DNA of 64,000 nucleotides from assembly GCA_030770535.1 (NCBI GenBank), contig JASVEC010000010.1:310001-374000 (forward strand), in the 5' to 3' direction. Position numbers and translations under genes: made by a program. The notes under the pieces were generated by a model. That model made no database searches. It was not told the origin of the DNA and saw nothing but the letters and a program-made list of their open reading frames with translations. The number at the start of each line of letters is the position of its first letter. Positions within the stretch are counted from its first letter, which is position 1. Source of the DNA: Batkoa obscura (taxonomy: Eukaryota; Entomophthoromycota; Entomophthoromycetes; Entomophthorales; Batkoaceae). Below, piece by piece: positions 23,896 through 34,901 of this stretch.

Positions 23896-24210
23896 CTATC
23901 TTTGTAAATAGTGAGAGGCATTTATCCTAAACGTAGATCCAGATGACTGATACTGTAATCTCCCATCCTTTGGAACTTGCACGAAGCCTCCAACAGCCTT
24001 ACAGTCTATTTTAGTATACTCACCATGGCTGACTCTATGAATCTGACTGTTACTCTTATCTTCAGACCACCACTTTGAGTTGGATTCTACCTCTTTAAAG
24101 CATGAAATGATAAAGACAGCGAGGACAAATTTATTTAAATGAATACAAAAATAGAATACTAAGGCTATATAATATGCTATCGAATAATGGTAGCTCCTTA
24201 TTTTCATCAT
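23896..24210 (-). CDS. Possible small membrane or secreted protein, 104 aa
   Basis: Single frame with a long hydrophobic N-terminal segment (about residues 8-37) and a hydrophilic, Ser-rich C-terminal part containing HRVSHGEYTKIDCKAVGGF. The C-terminal coding DNA is noticeably less AT-rich than its surroundings, which argues for selection at some time. There is no homology I recognise and no splice or promoter support. A MITE begins about 100 bp beyond its start. Could equally be a remnant of the decayed region next door. Confidence 0.3.
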   Translation of the reverse strand: MMKIRSYHYSIAYYIALVFYFCIHLNKFVLAVFIISCFKEVESNSKWWSEDKSNSQIHRVSHGEYTKIDCKAVGGFVQVPKDGRLQYQSSGSTFRINASHYLQR

Positions 24211-24310
24211 TTGTCCTAGACCAATGTGTCTTTTTTAATTGTTAAATTCCTTAATTCCTTAACATAACAATTGATTTTATGCATGTTACTATTTGCAACC
24301 ATCGTTAACT

Positions 24311-24417
24311 ATATGGGAGTGTTTTTTTTGACTTCATTATTTTTTCCATTTTTTAAGCGCTATTCAAGCGGAAAATTTGTTAGTAAAATTCTTAAGCACA
24401 AAAATACATCCCCATAT
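24311..24417 (-). mobile_element. MITE copy 10
   Basis: Reverse copy with near-perfect ends: ATATGGGAGTGTTTTTTTTG at the left, ATACATCCCCATAT at the right. A 65-codon frame across it is a shadow, not a gene. Confidence 0.9.
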
Positions 24418-24642
24418 CTTTCTCTTAATTTTCCTTTCTATATCTTCTTTCTTTTGTTTATTTTATAAACACCTGGGTTTTGGCTTTCAAGCATTTTCTA
24501 TAAAATGAGTATTATTGTTAACCTGATTAAGTAAAATATAGTTATATATAGCTAATGAGGTTGCTTTATAAATGCTTTTAAAACATTCATTATTTTAAAA
24601 AGTATTATCTCGAATCTTATAATACCAAATTTGGTAATATAT

Positions 24643-24739
24643 ATCTGGGGATGTATTATTTTAAACTTTGCTAGTAATTTTCCTATTCAAATGGGGTTTA
24701 AAAAATGGAAAAAGTGATGAAACCAAAAAACCCTTATTT
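24643..24739 (+). mobile_element. MITE copy 11
   Basis: Forward copy, CTGGGGATGTATTATTT at the left, right end shortened to AAACCCTTATTTA. Interior CCTATTCAAATGGGGTTTAA is diverged. Confidence 0.78.
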
Positions 24740-26123
24740 ATTGAACTTTGATTTTTTGAATTCTTGAAAGGGCGAAGCTTCAAGTAGTTTAATAAAAAGC
24801 AAAACCACATAAGATAAATGGAACAGGCAGATGAGATATGACTTTTGATTTATTAACTTGTTTGTTTGTAGGAAATCTAGTTAATTTCTAAGAACATCGT
24901 TTTTGCTAAGGTAGTTTTAATTCTATAAAAAAGGATTTTATTTAATGTTATATAAAAAACTAATTGATAAATGCAATAGTCGTATCTAAATCTTGCTCCT
25001 GTTTAAATCAAGTAATCTATTGTTTTATTATATCAATATTCTAATACATCCTTTCATTTCAGTCATATACGTATTAAAAGATTATATTCGCTGCTAATAT
25101 TAAGTTAAACATCAAGCAAGGCATCCAAGGCATTGATGCATTAAGAAAAACTAAAGGGTTGATGTTAACCTAATATATTTAGAAATATAATGTATTAACG
25201 TAGATTATTCCTTATATACCCAAACCAATTAAAATCAATTTGATGTTTGATATTTCTTAATAATAATATTATATCCATGTGATTTTTTATTTATTTTAAA
25301 ATGTTAAAAAAGTTACTTCATTATTAGTTGACTGTTAATTTTTTTTGAAAGGATTGAAAATGTTCAATTACCTATAAAATACGCTATGAAAATTACAGTG
25401 ACATCTGATGGATTAGTTGCTTTTGTAGGCTATTTGAAAGATTTGTGATAAAAAGTACAACATGATAAATAATGTAAAGTACATCTTAATTAAATAGTAA
25501 GGTTGGTATTTATTAATACTATAATTGAGATTAAATTAAATTTCAAAATTATCATTAAAATTAAAATTAATGTTGGCTCTAGAATAGGATCAATGATTAT
25601 ATTAGTTCCAGAGTCCAAACTAATGTTAATGTTAATGTTATAATTAAGAGATTTTTTATTATAAACTTAAATTTTTGTTAGATTATTATTTTTAACTAAG
25701 ATATAATAATAAAATTTAGAATTCTTATCCTTGTTTATGAGGAGTACTAACAAACAAATAACTATAAAACCAAAGTATTCTTCGACTAAACTTTAGTCAA
25801 TGAGTTAAAGTCATTATTTAATAGTAGTCCTGTAGCTCTTAAATCTGACTGCTTGATAAATGCAAAATTTTTAAATAGGCTTCAATTTTCGTTGCAAATT
25901 TTTGAACCGATAAATGTGTTTAAAAAACCATTTTCACTAACAATCCTATTCCAAAAATTTAAATCCAAAAAAACAATGCAATTTAATTGGTTTAAAAGTT
26001 GAGAAAATTTTTAAATTTTGTTCAGACATGGGGAGCGTAAAATTTTATCAAAAGTAGTGAATATACTCCTTTCTCTTTCACTCCTTTTGGACGATAATAA
26101 AGTATTTGATTTGTCTATTAAAA

Positions 26124-26687
26124 ATGGTAATACCTTTGTTTTTATTCATTTTTAACACTTGAATAGACGAGCTCACACTTTAAATGCAAAAAATTCGGAA
26201 ACAAGCTTTTTTTACAATAAAAAAATATAGAAACATGAAGTAAATACAAATAAACTAATCCTATTCTGATAAGGTTAAAGCTTACGAACTCCGTGAAAAA
26301 TCCAAAGCCGAGCTTACTCAACAATTAAATGAGCTTAAGCAAGAGCTTTCCAAACTTCGTGTACAACAAGTTGTCAACCCACAATCAAGCCAACTTTCCC
26401 ACATGTAATTATACCAGTATAAATATTTTGTGAGAAAAAACTAATATTAAATTAGCACTCAAGTACGTAAATCCATTGCTCGTGTATTAACTGTCATGAC
26501 TGCCAATGCTCGTGCTAACCTCCGTGAGCTTTACAGCGGAAAAAAGCACCTTCCTCTTGATCTCCGTGCCAAGAAGACTCGTGCTATCCGTCGTCAACTT
26601 ACCAAGGAAGAACTTAGCCGTAAAACCGTTAAGCAAACTAAACGTGAACGTCACTTCCCTGCTCGTAAGTACGCCATCAAGGCTTAA
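26124..26687 (+). CDS. RPL35: 60S ribosomal protein L35 (uL29)
   Basis: Three exons: an initial exon that is only the ATG (26124-26126), then 26274-26404 and 26456-26687. Introns are 147 and 51 nt; phases close to 121 aa (family 120-123). uL29 sits at the polypeptide exit tunnel of the 60S subunit. Sequence landmarks are [44 protein letters not shown], the Lys/Arg-rich [13 protein letters not shown] and terminal ARKYAIKA. Codon use is sharply different from neighbours (CGT for Arg, CTT for Leu, AAG for Lys, ACC/GCC), typical of strong translational selection on a highly expressed gene. The long first intron may carry regulatory sequence, as in many ribosomal-protein genes. Confidence 0.96.
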
Positions 26688-27729
26688 AATAAGTTATAAG
26701 TAATAAATATTAACCAAAAAACGAATCAATTGAGAGGAAGTGCCCTTTGTTATACAGATTATCTTGATTAAATTGTATACTATATGCTTATGGATTAACC
26801 TGTTTTAGGTAATTTTTTGTGGAATTATAATGGACTATAGTTTGTTTTGAATATTTGACATTCACTTTTAATGAGTATTGTAGTTATAATAACAAATGAA
26901 ATTACAAATGAGTGCTAAGGGTTATTCCAACACTAACAAATATCCAAATATTTATAGCAGATAGTATTCTTAATTCAATTTAGGTTTTTTAATAGTATTT
27001 AAAAATGATTCATCACAATGAGTATCTAGCTCTTTCGATGTTTTTTAATTATTTTAATTATTTTATATACATTTGAGAATGCTGACAATAAAAACAAATT
27101 TAATTTTTTAACAAAATATATACCTTTTAAGACTAACCTATATAATTTCTCATATAATATTGCCCTTTTGATAAACGACTAAATAATAATTACATAATAC
27201 TTATTTCCGTAATGGATGAGTGAGATAAAGAAATGTTATAGTGCTAAAGTTTTTAGTTGATGTGATAAAATTAAAAGTATAAAACGAGGTAGTATATTTG
27301 CCTTGCAGCATGAAAATTTATTCTGCAGATCTCAAAAGAATAATTAGTGTTCAAAGTACTGCTTAACATTGTATACATAAATTTCTCGGATATTTAACTT
27401 AGACCTAAAATTATTAATATCTGAGCAAACCTTACATGGGATATAACATTGCAAAAGACTTGATATACTTTAAAAATGTTAGCTCAGTTTAATATAAAAA
27501 ATAATTAGACAAAGCTATAAAATAGACTAAGTAAAAACAAAAAATTATAATTCAAATCGTAATTTGTGTAATACAATAAAATAAACTAATGATTTAAAAT
27601 ATAATTTATATAACATTATAAAATAAATTTTTTTTCAATATTTTAGATATACCGAATCAAAAACTTCTTATAAGAAATAATTGCACAAGTTAGCAGTAAT
27701 ATGATATCTATGTCTTAACTAATATTCTC
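26688..27729. other. Convergent spacer, no feature seen
   Basis: About 1 kb of AT-rich sequence between RPL35 and GAR1. No reading frame, MITE or RNA gene recognised. Confidence 0.55.
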
Positions 27730-28559
27730 TTAAAAACGTCCACGGCCCCCACCACGGCCCCCACCGAAACCTCCACGGCCACCGCCTCCTCCTCCTCTAC
27801 CTCCACCAAATCCTCCACGGCCTCCTCCGCGACCTCCACCGAAACCTCCTCCGCGACCTCCACCAAAGCTTCCACCACGGCCTCCACCTCTACCCCCTCC
27901 AAATCCTCCGCGGCCTCCACCACGAGCTCCTCCTCTACCACCACCAAATCCTCCACGGCCTCCACCACGAGCTCCTTTTGGACCTATAAAAAGTTAAATT
28001 GTGCTATTTTTTAAAACAATTCAATCCTACCTTTAGGTTTAGAAGCTAATGAAAAAGTTAAATAGTTATCAAAATAAAAAAGAATAATAACAAACCTTTA
28101 TCAGCAGCAGGTTTAGGTAAGAAACGTTCAATTGGTAAAAGTTTTTCAGCAGCGATATAAAATTTATCGTCTTTTTTATAAGAGGTAGCAAGTACACCTT
28201 CGGATGGTTTGATAGTGAAATACTAATAAAAAATTTCATATTAATATAATACCACAAAGTTATTTTCAATAAAACCCTACCACTTCGTTAAGAGGACCAA
28301 GGATTTCATCTACTTTACCAATCGGTCTTTTATTTTGTAAATAAATTGGAGCATTGAAATAAGGGATCTTAGCATTTGTTGATTTACATACTATATCTCC
28401 AGCAGTTGCATGGATGAAATAACCCATTTCTATACATTTATGTTTAGTACTCATGCTTTAAAGTCGAAATTTTTGAGGTTTACCTATAACCTCAGAAGGT
28501 GGTTCGTTGTAGTTATCACGTCCACCAAAACTTCTTTTAAATCCACCACGAGAACCCAT
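27730..28559 (-). CDS. GAR1: H/ACA snoRNP subunit GAR1
   Basis: Five exons (28559-28484, 28429-28281, 28222-28096, 28045-28031, 27983-27730), all phases closing to 206 aa (yeast Gar1 is 205). Gar1 binds Cbf5/dyskerin in box H/ACA RNPs that pseudouridylate rRNA. The conserved core is [37 protein letters not shown] and [13 protein letters not shown] short Gly/Arg region at the N-terminus ([13 protein letters not shown]) and a long C-terminal RGG/GGRGG domain flank it, as in the family. Exon 4 is a 15-nt microexon (encoding about SKPK). Intron 1 has a textbook TACTAAAC branch site. Divergent from eIF6. Confidence 0.95.
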
Positions 28560-29123
28560 TTTCTAATTTGTTAAAGTTAAGTTTATTGTTTCTATTCGAG
28601 TTATAGGTTATTTTATTTACCTATTTTTTCTTAATATTAAATGTTAAGATTGTTAGCCTTTTTTATTCAATCTTTTTAAATTCTTGGAATTTATTATGGG
28701 ACGTTTAAAAATCTTCTTTAAAAGTTAAAATTTAAAAGTTGGTAGTTTTAATATTTCTAAAAATAAATAATAAATTTTCAAAAATTAAGTTTTAAATGAA
28801 AGTGAAGTTTATTGCTAGTAAGCACTTTAATGCTGAAAAAAATTCTAAAAATGCAATTTTAATATGTGTTATTTTTTAATATAATTAAATCTATTTTTAA
28901 AACTATGCTTTTATATTATGATGTTATTTCATCATATTAAGAATAGCTTTATTTTATAGCACTCAGAAAGCTACCTTTCACTTTAAAAACTTAGCTGCAA
29001 ATTGATTATAAAAAGCTGCGCATTTTAACCTCTAGTTAACGCAGTAAAGTAAGTAGTATAAAAGCAAACCAAAAACTAAGCCTTTATAAATTAATAACCC
29101 TTTTTTAAAAAGAAAATATAGTG
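28560..29123. promoter_or_regulatory. Divergent GAR1/eIF6 promoter region
   Basis: 564 bp separates the start codons of two ribosome-biogenesis genes transcribed away from each other. It is AT-rich with A/T tracts; TAACCCTTTTTTAAAAAG at about 29094-29111 lies directly upstream of the eIF6 ATG. No defined factor site is certain. Confidence 0.45.
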
Positions 29124-30134
29124 ATGGCTGTACGTAAGTGACCAAATAGCTAAAAAAAGCGAATAACAAAACTAACGAATTCTTTTCTTAATTTATTTTA
29201 GGTGCTCAATTTGAAAATAATAATGAGATTGGTGTATTTTCTCGTTTAACCAACTCTTACTGCTTAGTTGCCATTGGTGGTTCTGAAAACTTTTATAGGT
29301 AAGTAAACTAAGATACAACAAAAACAAACTTATTGAATATTGAAAAAACAATAGTGTTTTCGAAGGTGAATTATCCGATGCTATGCCCGTAATTCATACT
29401 TCTATCGCTGGTACCAGAATCGTTGGTTCTCTTACCGTTGGTAATAAAAATGGTCTATTAGTTCCAAGCGGTACAACTGATCAAGTAAGTTGATATAGCT
29501 GTAGTAGTTAATCAATATTAATCTAGTATTTAGGAACTTCAACATTTGAGAAATTCTTTACCAGATAAAGTAGCTATCCAAAGGATAGAAGAACGTTTAT
29601 CTGCTTTAGGTAATGTAGTTGCCTGTAACGATTATGTAGCTTTAGTGCATCCTGATATTGACAGGGTAATAATTAGCAAGCTATAGCTTTAAAGAAAGTA
29701 GTTAACGTTTTTTAGGAAACAGAAGAGATCATTGCTGATGTTTTACAAGTCGAAGTATTTAGACATACTGTAGCGGATAATGTATTAGTTGGTAGTTTCT
29801 GTTCATTTAGTAATCAAGGTGGTATGGTTCATCCTTCCACTAGTATTCAAGATCAAGATGAACTTTCTTCTCTTTTACAAGTACCTTTAGTTGTAAGGAA
29901 TTTTAATTTAGAAAAAAAGAAAACTTGTTTACTTTTATTTAGGCAGGTACTGTAAATCGAGGATCTAATGTACTTGGAGCAGGATTAGTAGTCAATGATT
30001 GGGCTGCTTTTTGTGGTATGGATACTACAGCAACTGAACTTTCAGTTGTTGAAAGTATCTTCAAACTTCAAGATGCTAAACCATCAGCGTTTATTAATGA
30101 TATGCGTGATTCTTTAGTTGATAACTATGCTTAA
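29124..30134 (+). CDS. TIF6: Eukaryotic translation initiation factor 6 (60S anti-association factor)
   Basis: Six exons (29124-29133, 29202-29298, 29355-29484, 29534-29665, 29716-29892, 29943-30134) with 49-68-nt introns, closing to 245 aa, exactly the family length. The first exon is 10 nt. eIF6/Tif6 is needed for pre-60S assembly and export and keeps 60S from joining 40S until it is released. Visible pentein repeats include [53 protein letters not shown] and [20 protein letters not shown]. Ends convergent with the next gene, 146 bp between stops. Confidence 0.97.
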
Positions 30135-30280
30135 ACCCAACTTTTCTCTTATTTATAAAAAAAATAGACTTTTTTTATAATGGATAATTATTTTTAAGTG
30201 TTAAAATTCAAACTTTTATAAGAATATGAGTAATAAAATAAAAATAATTACATTAATATACTTAATTTTAATTTCTATTT

Positions 30281-31573
30281 TTATTTTTGAACTTTTGTAT
30301 TCTCACTCTCATTTACTTCCTTTCTATCCTGTATTTTAGCTAACTGCTTTCCAATACTTAAAGCCAATTCATTATCGGCTGCTGCATTAGCCAAAGACAA
30401 AGCTTTTGAAAGACACGCTTGAGCTTGATTAAAATCTTTTTTAAGGGTATAAAAGCTTGCCAAAGTTTTCATTGCAGTAGCACCAGATACTTCGCCATCA
30501 ATAGTACGGTGATGATATGGTTCGGATGTTTTGTAAGACTTCCATGCCCATGGCAAACTCTCTTCCACAGATCCTGTCTTTCCATACGTTGTTTGGGCAA
30601 TGTAACCTAGTACAATGGACTCAATAGCTCCCCATGGATGTAATGGTTTAGTTTCAGTGTCTGAAGAAGCATTTTTGTTTTGAATTTCATTATTACTAAT
30701 TATTGGATTTAACTTTTGTATATCTTTTAAACAGTCAAAATAAAGATTTAAAGCTAAGTCATACTCCTTTTTTAAAGTTGAATTTAAAGCTAATTCAATA
30801 CGATAATCTAAATTAATTTTTTCGAAACTTATATGATTGATAATCAATTTAGTTAAACTATCTTTAAACTCACTCTCTTGAATTCGATCTTTAAATTTTT
30901 CTGATAATTCAAACCCATTAATTAAATATTCTTTTGCTAAATCGTATTGTTTCATTTGAGTATATAACCTACTTATCTGTAAACCAGCTTGAAGTAATTT
31001 GATTAATTTTAGTTGATCAAAAGCCACTCCTTTATTCCCGATTAAACTATACCAAACTTGTAAATAACAATCAAGTGCATCTTGATATTGTTTTCTAATC
31101 TTAAAATTTTCTCCTAATCGAAAATTAACGTCAATTAATTCAATAGAATCCATAGCAACCTCATGATCTAATAATATCTTTTCTTTTGCTTTGGTTAAAT
31201 ACATTTCTACTAAAGCTGGATCTGGTTGGTATTCTTCACGTAAATAAGCACCACGAAGATAGCTTCGAACTTCGGAGGAGAGTTTATCACTAGTTGGATG
31301 CAAATAAAATTCAATGTAAAGATGAGTAAAGAACCATGCTCCTAATGCAAATCCAGTTAACGAAGCTGAAATTACAAATGCTAAACCAAGACGTCGACCA
31401 GGACCTAATAGCTGAGAACGGAAAGTATTGGTTTTATATAATATAGGTTGGCCTTGAGTAGTTGAATATAAAACAGCTAGCCTCTTGGTTGGCAATACTG
31501 TTTTTATTAAAGGCTTTAAGACACTGCCTCGCTGCAGTAGGTTGGATTGACGATAAATGAGTTTTAATAACAT
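30281..31573 (-). CDS. Mitochondrial TPR protein, MGR3-like
   Basis: Single exon, 430 aa. The N-terminus is basic and free of acidic residues for about 60 residues (MLLKLIYRQSNLLQRGSVLK...), as in a mitochondrial presequence. One transmembrane segment follows (LGLAFVISASLTGFALGAWF, about 62-81). The remainder is helical with TPR-like repeats, for example around IRKQYQDALDCYLQVWYSL and KKDFNQAQACLSKALSLANA. This layout matches fungal Mgr3, which with Mgr1 delivers substrates to the inner-membrane i-AAA protease Yme1. The assignment rests on architecture, so another mitochondrial TPR protein is possible. The intronless structure contrasts with its neighbours. Confidence 0.6.
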   Translation of the reverse strand: MLLKLIYRQSNLLQRGSVLKPLIKTVLPTKRLAVLYSTTQGQPILYKTNTFRSQLLGPGRRLGLAFVISASLTGFALGAWFFTHLYIEFYLHPTSDKLSSEVRSYLRGAYLREEYQPDPALVEMYLTKAKEKILLDHEVAMDSIELIDVNFRLGENFKIRKQYQDALDCYLQVWYSLIGNKGVAFDQLKLIKLLQAGLQISRLYTQMKQYDLAKEYLINGFELSEKFKDRIQESEFKDSLTKLIINHISFEKINLDYRIELALNSTLKKEYDLALNLYFDCLKDIQKLNPIISNNEIQNKNASSDTETKPLHPWGAIESIVLGYIAQTTYGKTGSVEESLPWAWKSYKTSEPYHHRTIDGEVSGATAMKTLASFYTLKKDFNQAQACLSKALSLANAAADNELALSIGKQLAKIQDRKEVNESENTKVQK

Positions 31574-31750
31574 TTTTTAGATTTTGATAGTTTTGGCAAA
31601 AAAATACTTGATTCTGAATGATGATTTGAGTTTTGTGAAAAAATAGGCTTGACAAAATTTATTTTAAAAAAGCTACAAAGATTTAAAAACTTTATTTTTA
31701 TTTTTACAAAAAAATTTAAACAAAACAAAAAGATTAAAGGCATACAAACA

Positions 31751-31854
31751 TTAGGGGATGTATTTTTTTGTTTAAGAATTTTACTAGCAACCTTTTCACT
31801 CAAATAGCGCTTAAAAAATGAAAAAAGTAATGAAACCAAAAAACATCCTCATAT
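31751..31854 (+). mobile_element. MITE copy 12
   Basis: Forward copy TTAGGGGATGTATTTTTTTG ... AAACATCCTCATAT in the 400-bp gap between the MGR3-like gene start and the PSP1-gene stop. The only copy inside the 26-44 kb gene-dense core. Confidence 0.88.
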
Positions 31855-31977
31855 ATTAATAATATTGACTTACAAATAATTTTATTTAGTAATAATAAAT
31901 TTCATGCTTCTTTATAAAAAAAATTATAATATTTTAATACAGCTCTTTTGTTTTTTCCTACATCGATATTTTATATA

Positions 31978-33561
31978 TTAAGCTAGAAGGGCACGCATCC
32001 AAATCCTTGTTTTGTATACTTTAAATAATTCACGTACTAATTCACGGAAATCAATTCTTTCTTCAGCTCGATAAAAGAAAGTCAACTTACGACGATCCCT
32101 ATTATAACATTAATATCTATTATAACTATATTATATATATATTTACCATTGATACTCAGCATCAACAATTTCCATAGGCAAATTATGATGTCTTAATTTA
32201 ACATGACACATTTGTAAAGCTTTAGCTTCATCTTGGGCTTTAGTAACTAATTGACTAACTTCAGCTGGATGGGCATGTCTTAAAATTCTTTTGGGTTCAA
32301 ACTGCCTTGGTGTATCCGCCATTTTCATACGATGTTCCGCTTGAATTTGTTGAAGTTGCATCATATTTACCCGATCTTTAACAATTTTTCCTAAATCTTG
32401 ACCACGATCTGCTTCAACTATGACTAAGTCTCCTACTTTATATGTAGTCATAGAATCTAATGGCATATAGTAAGCATCCATACGATCATGTTTAAATTCA
32501 ACTACAAAATAATTTTCTCCTTCTTTCGAATTCATATTACTATTCATATTATCTATCTTATATGTTTCCGTATATTCTGGCATATTTTCTTTAGGTAAAG
32601 CATATGTTTTTGAAATCGGATCATTATGTTCAGATGGAGTAGGTGGAGATTGATGACGTATTGGAAAAGCAGAAGCAGCTACTGAATGACGACGACCAGA
32701 TAATGGGGCTGAGTTTTCAATCCATAAATTATCTAATTGCTGACTAAGTTGATCTTCAAAATCTAAATCGATACCAAATTGAGGTGCTAATGAAAAACGT
32801 CTAGATACTCGACTACTAGCTTGACTAGTAATTGAATCGGTTGAACCTAAAGATTGAGTAGCTAATGAAGATGAACTTAGTGAATCACTTCTCGAATAAC
32901 TTAAATAGTTAGAATTACCAAAAGGAATTGATAAGGAGGGATCCATATCATAGTTATTATAGCCATTTGATCTTAACCCATGTAAAGGATTAGTATAACC
33001 CATTGTACGATTAGGTAATAAATCACTAGCTGGATTTAATGACATACGACGAGTTTGAAATGCGAACTTTTGATATGAATTATAATCAAATTGAGATTTC
33101 ATTGAGTTGTCATTTAATCCATTCCAGGAAGCAGCATTACTTTTATCTTCTTGATTCCAAAAATCTGAATTCATTTTTGGTTGAATTGATTTGCCATTTT
33201 GGATCCTACTTGTAGCTTCAGCTAATTGGGTTAAATGATTTAAATTGAAAGAATCATCAGACAGCTGAGGTAAAAATGAAACACTAGCAGCACGAGTAAG
33301 TTTAGGCATCATTTTTGGATTACTATTTTGTACTGGTAAGGAAATACCTGGAGGCGCAGCTAATGAGGAACGACGTGATGATGAAGCTGATTTTATCCAT
33401 GAGCTATCAAACCCTGCTTTAATTTCGTCTTTTGGCTCTGATGGAATAGTAGCTGAAGTCTATAAAGAAAAAGATAAGTAAACTTTAGATTTAGAAACAA
33501 AACGATAAAAACTTACTGTTGGAGTAAATGGTTTAGAATGGGGATTAAGTAAGGTAGCCAT
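31978..33561 (-). CDS. PSP1 C-terminal-domain protein
   Basis: Three exons (33561-33517, 33459-32147, 32098-31978), introns 57 and 48 nt, 492 aa. The first ~260 residues are low-complexity Ser/Asn/Gln-rich with several RRxS-type motifs ([32 protein letters not shown]), which are typical basic-directed kinase sites. The C-terminal domain (about 280-485) is the conserved PSP1 domain: [55 protein letters not shown] joined to [20 protein letters not shown] and [11 protein letters not shown]. Yeast Psp1 was found as a suppressor of DNA-polymerase-alpha mutations; a role in RNA granules or signalling is often suggested but unsettled. Confidence 0.88.
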
Positions 33562-34901
33562 TGTCACTAGTAATAAATAATAATTTTCTGTAAAAGGTAA
33601 TATAAAGTATTAATTGGATATAATAAATAAGATCTAGAAAAAGGAATGAACTTCTAAGGATCTAATATAAAAAGATAAATAAAAAGTGAGTTTCTATTAA
33701 AATTGTTAAAATTTTATAAAATCGAAGTTTATAAATAATATCAATTTGAGAAGATAATTAAGTAAAAAAATTACAAATAAAAATGTTCTTTTGTTAGCTT
33801 AAATACTATTTTTTTATATTAAATATAGATGATTAAAATTTAAGGAGTAATCCCCAACAAAATAGCTAATAAAAGCTTTAAAACTTATGTTACAGTTGAA
33901 TCATTAGATTCTAAATTACTATTTTAAGCTCATTTTACCTCCCCTAAAGCGTCATTACTCAATCTGCAATTTGCCTACTTTTGTCATTTTTTTAGGATAA
34001 GCCAATGAACGAGTTCATATCTTAATCATTACAAATCAATCCACCAATAAAATTTATTCTGTTTTATATTTTTACTAAAAGCTTTTGTTTATTTATTTTT
34101 TGTTCTCCATAACAATTTCGTATGCATAGTTCAGTTGGGTCCAATAAATCAATTGTATCCCCAAATTTTTTACGTTTTTAATGCTTCAATAAAAAGTTAC
34201 CTGTTTATTATTTTAGATTTATTGGTAGAAGTTTTGTTCATCATTTTTCTTTAGAGAATTAAATAAGGGATGAAAAATAGAAAATAAAAACAAATAGAAA
34301 ATACTAGTTAATTTAAAAGATGATCCATTTCCTTATATTTACTAGATTGAATTCATTATTTTATTCAATATGTTAAATCAGACTTTTTTAAATTATTATT
34401 AATTTAAACTATAAATAATGAATTAATATAATAATTCTTAATATATTAATAAAATAAGAGATGAAAGTTAATATTAATGATAATAATCAATTAAAATTTA
34501 TAAAACTAACTCTAAAAAAATAATTAGCTCTTGGAGAAAGTGGGGTAAGTTAAAATTTAATACTTGATATGAAACCGAAATTGACAAGTTTATTGTTAAG
34601 ATAAAGTAAAATAAAATAAAATAGTAGTAATATTTTAAAAAAACACAATATTAACATATATAATTAATAGTAGGATTGTAATAAGTAAACAATCAAAATG
34701 AAAAAGAATTAAGAATTAATACTAAATGTTAAAATGTGTATACCTGTATTTTTTTTGTTGGAATGTTTACTGTAATTTACTATTCTAGATATGTAGAAAA
34801 TAACAAACAAATACAATAAAAAAGCAGTTATAATATAACAACAATCACTAGATAAATTTCTGTAAAAATAAGCATACTTGTTATTCTCTAGTAACTATTT
34901 A
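33562..34901. other. Gene-free intergenic stretch
   Basis: About 1.3 kb of AT-rich sequence upstream of the PSP1-domain gene. No reading frame, repeat copy or RNA gene recognised. Confidence 0.55.

Larger units (their letters stand above)
24211..26123. other. Intergenic stretch with two MITEs
   Basis: Holds MITE copies 10 and 11 and AT-rich sequence upstream of RPL35. A short TAATGTTAATGTTAATGTTA run lies near 25620. No gene or RNA gene seen. Confidence 0.55.

Noticed and set aside
24271-24468. 65-codon plus-strand hydrophobic frame
   Set aside because: Reads through MITE copy 10; no independent support.
26506-26703. 65-codon plus-strand frame over RPL35 exon 3
   Set aside because: Out-of-frame shadow of RPL35.
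27708-27968. An 86-codon Val/Glu-rich minus-strand frame
   Set aside because: It is the shifted frame of the GAR1 RGG-repeat exon, a by-product of GGN/CGN repeats.
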